A DNA stretch of 64,000 nucleotides from the NCBI GenBank assembly GCA_002914805.1, contig JXTB01000188.1, positions 445,649-509,648 of the forward strand. The letters run 5' to 3'. The notes under the pieces were generated by a model. The model was not told where the DNA came from and made no database searches. It worked only from the letters and a program-made list of their open reading frames with translations. A program made the translations under genes and the position numbers. The stretch is from Parasponia andersonii (lineage: Eukaryota; Streptophyta; Magnoliopsida; Rosales; Cannabaceae). Positions 62,281 through 64,000 of this stretch are shown here, in pieces (within the stretch, counting starts at the first letter, position 1; each line of letters opens with the position of its first letter).

Positions 62281-62488
62281 TATGGATAGTACTGTATGTC
62301 TCAACTTTTGTATTAAATTTTTTGTACTAATATATGTGGCATGTAAGTTGTCACCATCTAATTGGTGTGTCAATACTTATCACAAATAGAATAAATATTA
62401 TCACTAATTGAGTAGTGACAAATTACATGCTACATGTGTTGGTATTAAAATTTTGGTACAAAAATTGGTACCTCAAGCATTATCCATA
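62281..62488. mobile_element. Foldback MITE, 208 bp
   Basis: The first 88 bp pair with the reverse complement of the last 88 bp: TATGGATA at the left end, TATCCATA at the right, and matching inner words (GTGGCATGTAAGTTGTCAC against GTAGCATGTAATTTGTCAC). The loop is only about 30 bp. It is non-coding. The TATGGATA ends could include a target-site duplication; the superfamily is unclear. Confidence 0.8.
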
Positions 62489-63004
62489 AAAAATTGATCT
62501 ATTATAGTATAACTTGGCTTTATGATAATATATTAGATTACTGGTATGAAACTAAAATAATGTAACATTAATGTTTTACTTTGACAAAAATGTGTATGAA
62601 TTATTTATCTCTTAGTAATATACACATGGAATTATATATTAAATTATTTTATCACATACATTTAGCTAATTGTTTTGTACAATTTTTGTATACAAAATTT
62701 TAATCATACAAAAAAAAACCATAGTAAAAAAAAAACCATAACATAGTCTAATTGTATAAAAATATGATTTAAATAAATAGACTTTTAAACTAAATATTTT
62801 ATAGAAATGATAACTCAATCTATATGTTATAAAAAATAAATAGGCGTTGATTATATTTGAAAGAAGTAAGTTCACGATAAGAAAAAATACAAAATATCTT
62901 CAATGACCCTTTGTAAAAAATAGAAGTTTTCAACATCTCCTTGCAAAAAAATAAAGGAAAACGACAATAATTTGTTGAAACTACATCAAATCAGTTTTTT
63001 CTTG
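62489..63004. other. AT-rich spacer, no gene seen
   Basis: AT-rich DNA with part of the degenerate repeat family (62600-62720) and A-runs. A 69-codon minus-strand frame at 62666-62875 is composition-driven and has no motif. Confidence 0.45.
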
Positions 63005-64000
63005 AGAAATTAGGTTAAATATGCATTATAAGAGGCATATTTTGGCACATATGCTTCCCTCAATAAAACTCTGAAAAATATGCATATACCCACCTGAAAT
63101 GTCACTTCTGCCCTTAATAATTGGTTTATAATGTATATGTTGCTCTTCTCCTCTTTAACCAAGCTGTAGCTCCTTATTCCTCTCTCTATATCCTCACAAT
63201 CTTTCATGTAATCTCATGCTTGAATTTATCACACTGTCTAAGGAGCTGAAATTCTAAGAGCAGAAAAGAAGAAAAGGATAAAAGTTGAAAAAACAGAAAA
63301 AAGACGTGGCAGTAAGACGGAGGACGGAAATCCGCAAAATAGGTATATAATTTATATGTTCAAATATTATGGGTACTGTTTGAAATGGTTTTTAACTGAG
63401 TTTCGATATGTTACGAGCATAATTTATACATTAAAAGTTGTTTTCTGGGTCTGGGATTATCTGCAAAAGTCTGGATTTCTCAAAAAATCAGACTGCCTCA
63501 GTATAAGCATCGAATTTTCGATGTAATTTCGACCATATTTCGATGAAGTCTGAGATGTAAGAATTTTGTCGAACTATATTTCGTTTATAATTCTTTGGTA
63601 GTCGAATTTTCGACCTATTTTCGATGACTATTCGATGGTAGTCGAATTTTCGACCTATTTTCGATGACTATTATGATTATTTTTTCGATCAATTTCGATG
63701 TATTTCGATTATAATTTCGACCAAATTTCGATGAAGTCTGAGATGCAAGAATTTCGTCGACTATAATTCGATGGTAGTCGAATTTTCGACCTATTTTCGA
63801 TGACTATTCGATGGTAGTCGAATTTTCGACATATTTTCGATGACTATTCGATTATTTTTTTCGATGACTATTTCGATTATTTTTTCGATTTTGGATTATA
63901 ATTTTGACCAAATTTCGCTGAAGTCTGAGATGTAAGAATTTCGTCGACTATATTTCGACTATAATTCGATGGTAGTCGAATTTTCGACCTATTTTCAATG
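63005..64000. mobile_element. Left part of a putative non-coding element with a TCGA-array core
   Basis: It begins with GAGAAATTAGGTTAAATATG, similar in type to the GGGAAATT end at 7.7 kb. A pyrimidine-rich stretch follows (CTTCTCCTCTTTAACC, 63143-63158; CTCTCTCTATATCC), then a GTATATAA intron-like stretch, then a tandem array up to the window end. The other end is outside the window, so a TIR cannot be tested here. Identification as a transposon rests on the shared plan with other elements in this window. Confidence 0.35.
63511..64000 (+). repeat. Two-tier TCGA-rich tandem array (40 bp inside ~188 bp)
   Basis: A 40 bp unit built around GTCGAATTTTCGACCTATTT, then TCGATGACTATTCGAT, repeats two times or more in a row. 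It lies inside a longer unit marked by GAAGTCTGAGATG at 63545, 63733 and 63920 (spacing 188 and 187 bp). TCGA occurs many times per unit, so the array is far richer in CpG than the AT-rich DNA around it. The array is cut by the window end. Confidence 0.92.

Noticed and set aside
1-64000. tRNA and rRNA genes
   Set aside because: I looked for cloverleaf A/B-box patterns and rRNA core words and saw none that hold up. The only tRNA-like sequence is the primer-binding site of the gypsy element.

Overview
This window is nuclear DNA from a flowering plant, most likely a eudicot. It is strongly AT-rich. It holds one intact nuclear gene with 14 short coding exons and canonical GT/AG introns, a degenerate Helitron, a degenerate Ty3/gypsy LTR retrotransposon, several terminal-inverted-repeat (TIR) elements and MITEs, and a 17.5 kb satellite array. 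No bacterial or organellar features were seen.

Layout. 1-7 kb: a decayed autonomous-type Helitron on the + strand (Rep/HUH domain, PIF1-like helicase, then an RPA-like single-strand-binding protein), all broken by stops and frameshifts. 7.7-9.5 kb: a 1.8 kb non-coding TIR element; a second, inverted copy lies at 21.2-23.0 kb, so the pair flanks the only real gene. 10.4-11.7 kb: two nested foldback elements. 12.2-16.4 kb: on the minus strand, a complete gene for the large subunit of ADP-glucose pyrophosphorylase, the regulated enzyme of plastid starch synthesis. I joined the 14 coding exons into 1,581 nt (526 codons plus stop), with a spliced 5' leader. 16.4-18.7 kb: upstream DNA with a perfect palindromic G-box, a Tourist-like MITE (TSD TTA) and a second small foldback MITE.

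18.7-36.2 kb: transposon-derived DNA. It holds an element core made of degenerate TTGACC/GGTCAA palindromes, the inverted 1.8 kb element, a small TIR element rich in AGTAAC/GTTAC motifs, and a large putative element (24.8-36.2 kb) made of GGTTCATAA-like repeats. A 7.4 kb gypsy LTR retrotransposon with a 5 bp TSD (TTATA) is inserted into the last of these. 36.5-40.6 kb: T-rich sequence with a few exon-like open stretches, possibly a decayed gene; I do not recognise its product.

40.6-58.1 kb: about 41 head-to-tail copies of a ~428 bp satellite. There is a four-monomer higher-order repeat (~1.72 kb) near 49-53 kb, one ambiguous base (n) at a truncated monomer, and a left edge that merges into a coding-like segment. 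58.1-62.7 kb: older degenerate tandem repeats interrupted by a 2.29 kb solo LTR (TSD GTGAT) and a 208 bp MITE. 63.0-64.0 kb: the start of another element whose core is a two-tier (40 bp within ~188 bp) TCGA-rich array that runs off the window.

The most unusual theme is that five or six non-coding elements share a plan (foldback or pyrimidine-rich ends and a core of a short, imperfectly palindromic motif repeated dozens of times), but each uses its own motif. I cannot name this as a described class, and it is the best candidate here for something new. Coordinates of repeat edges are by eye unless a target-site duplication is stated.
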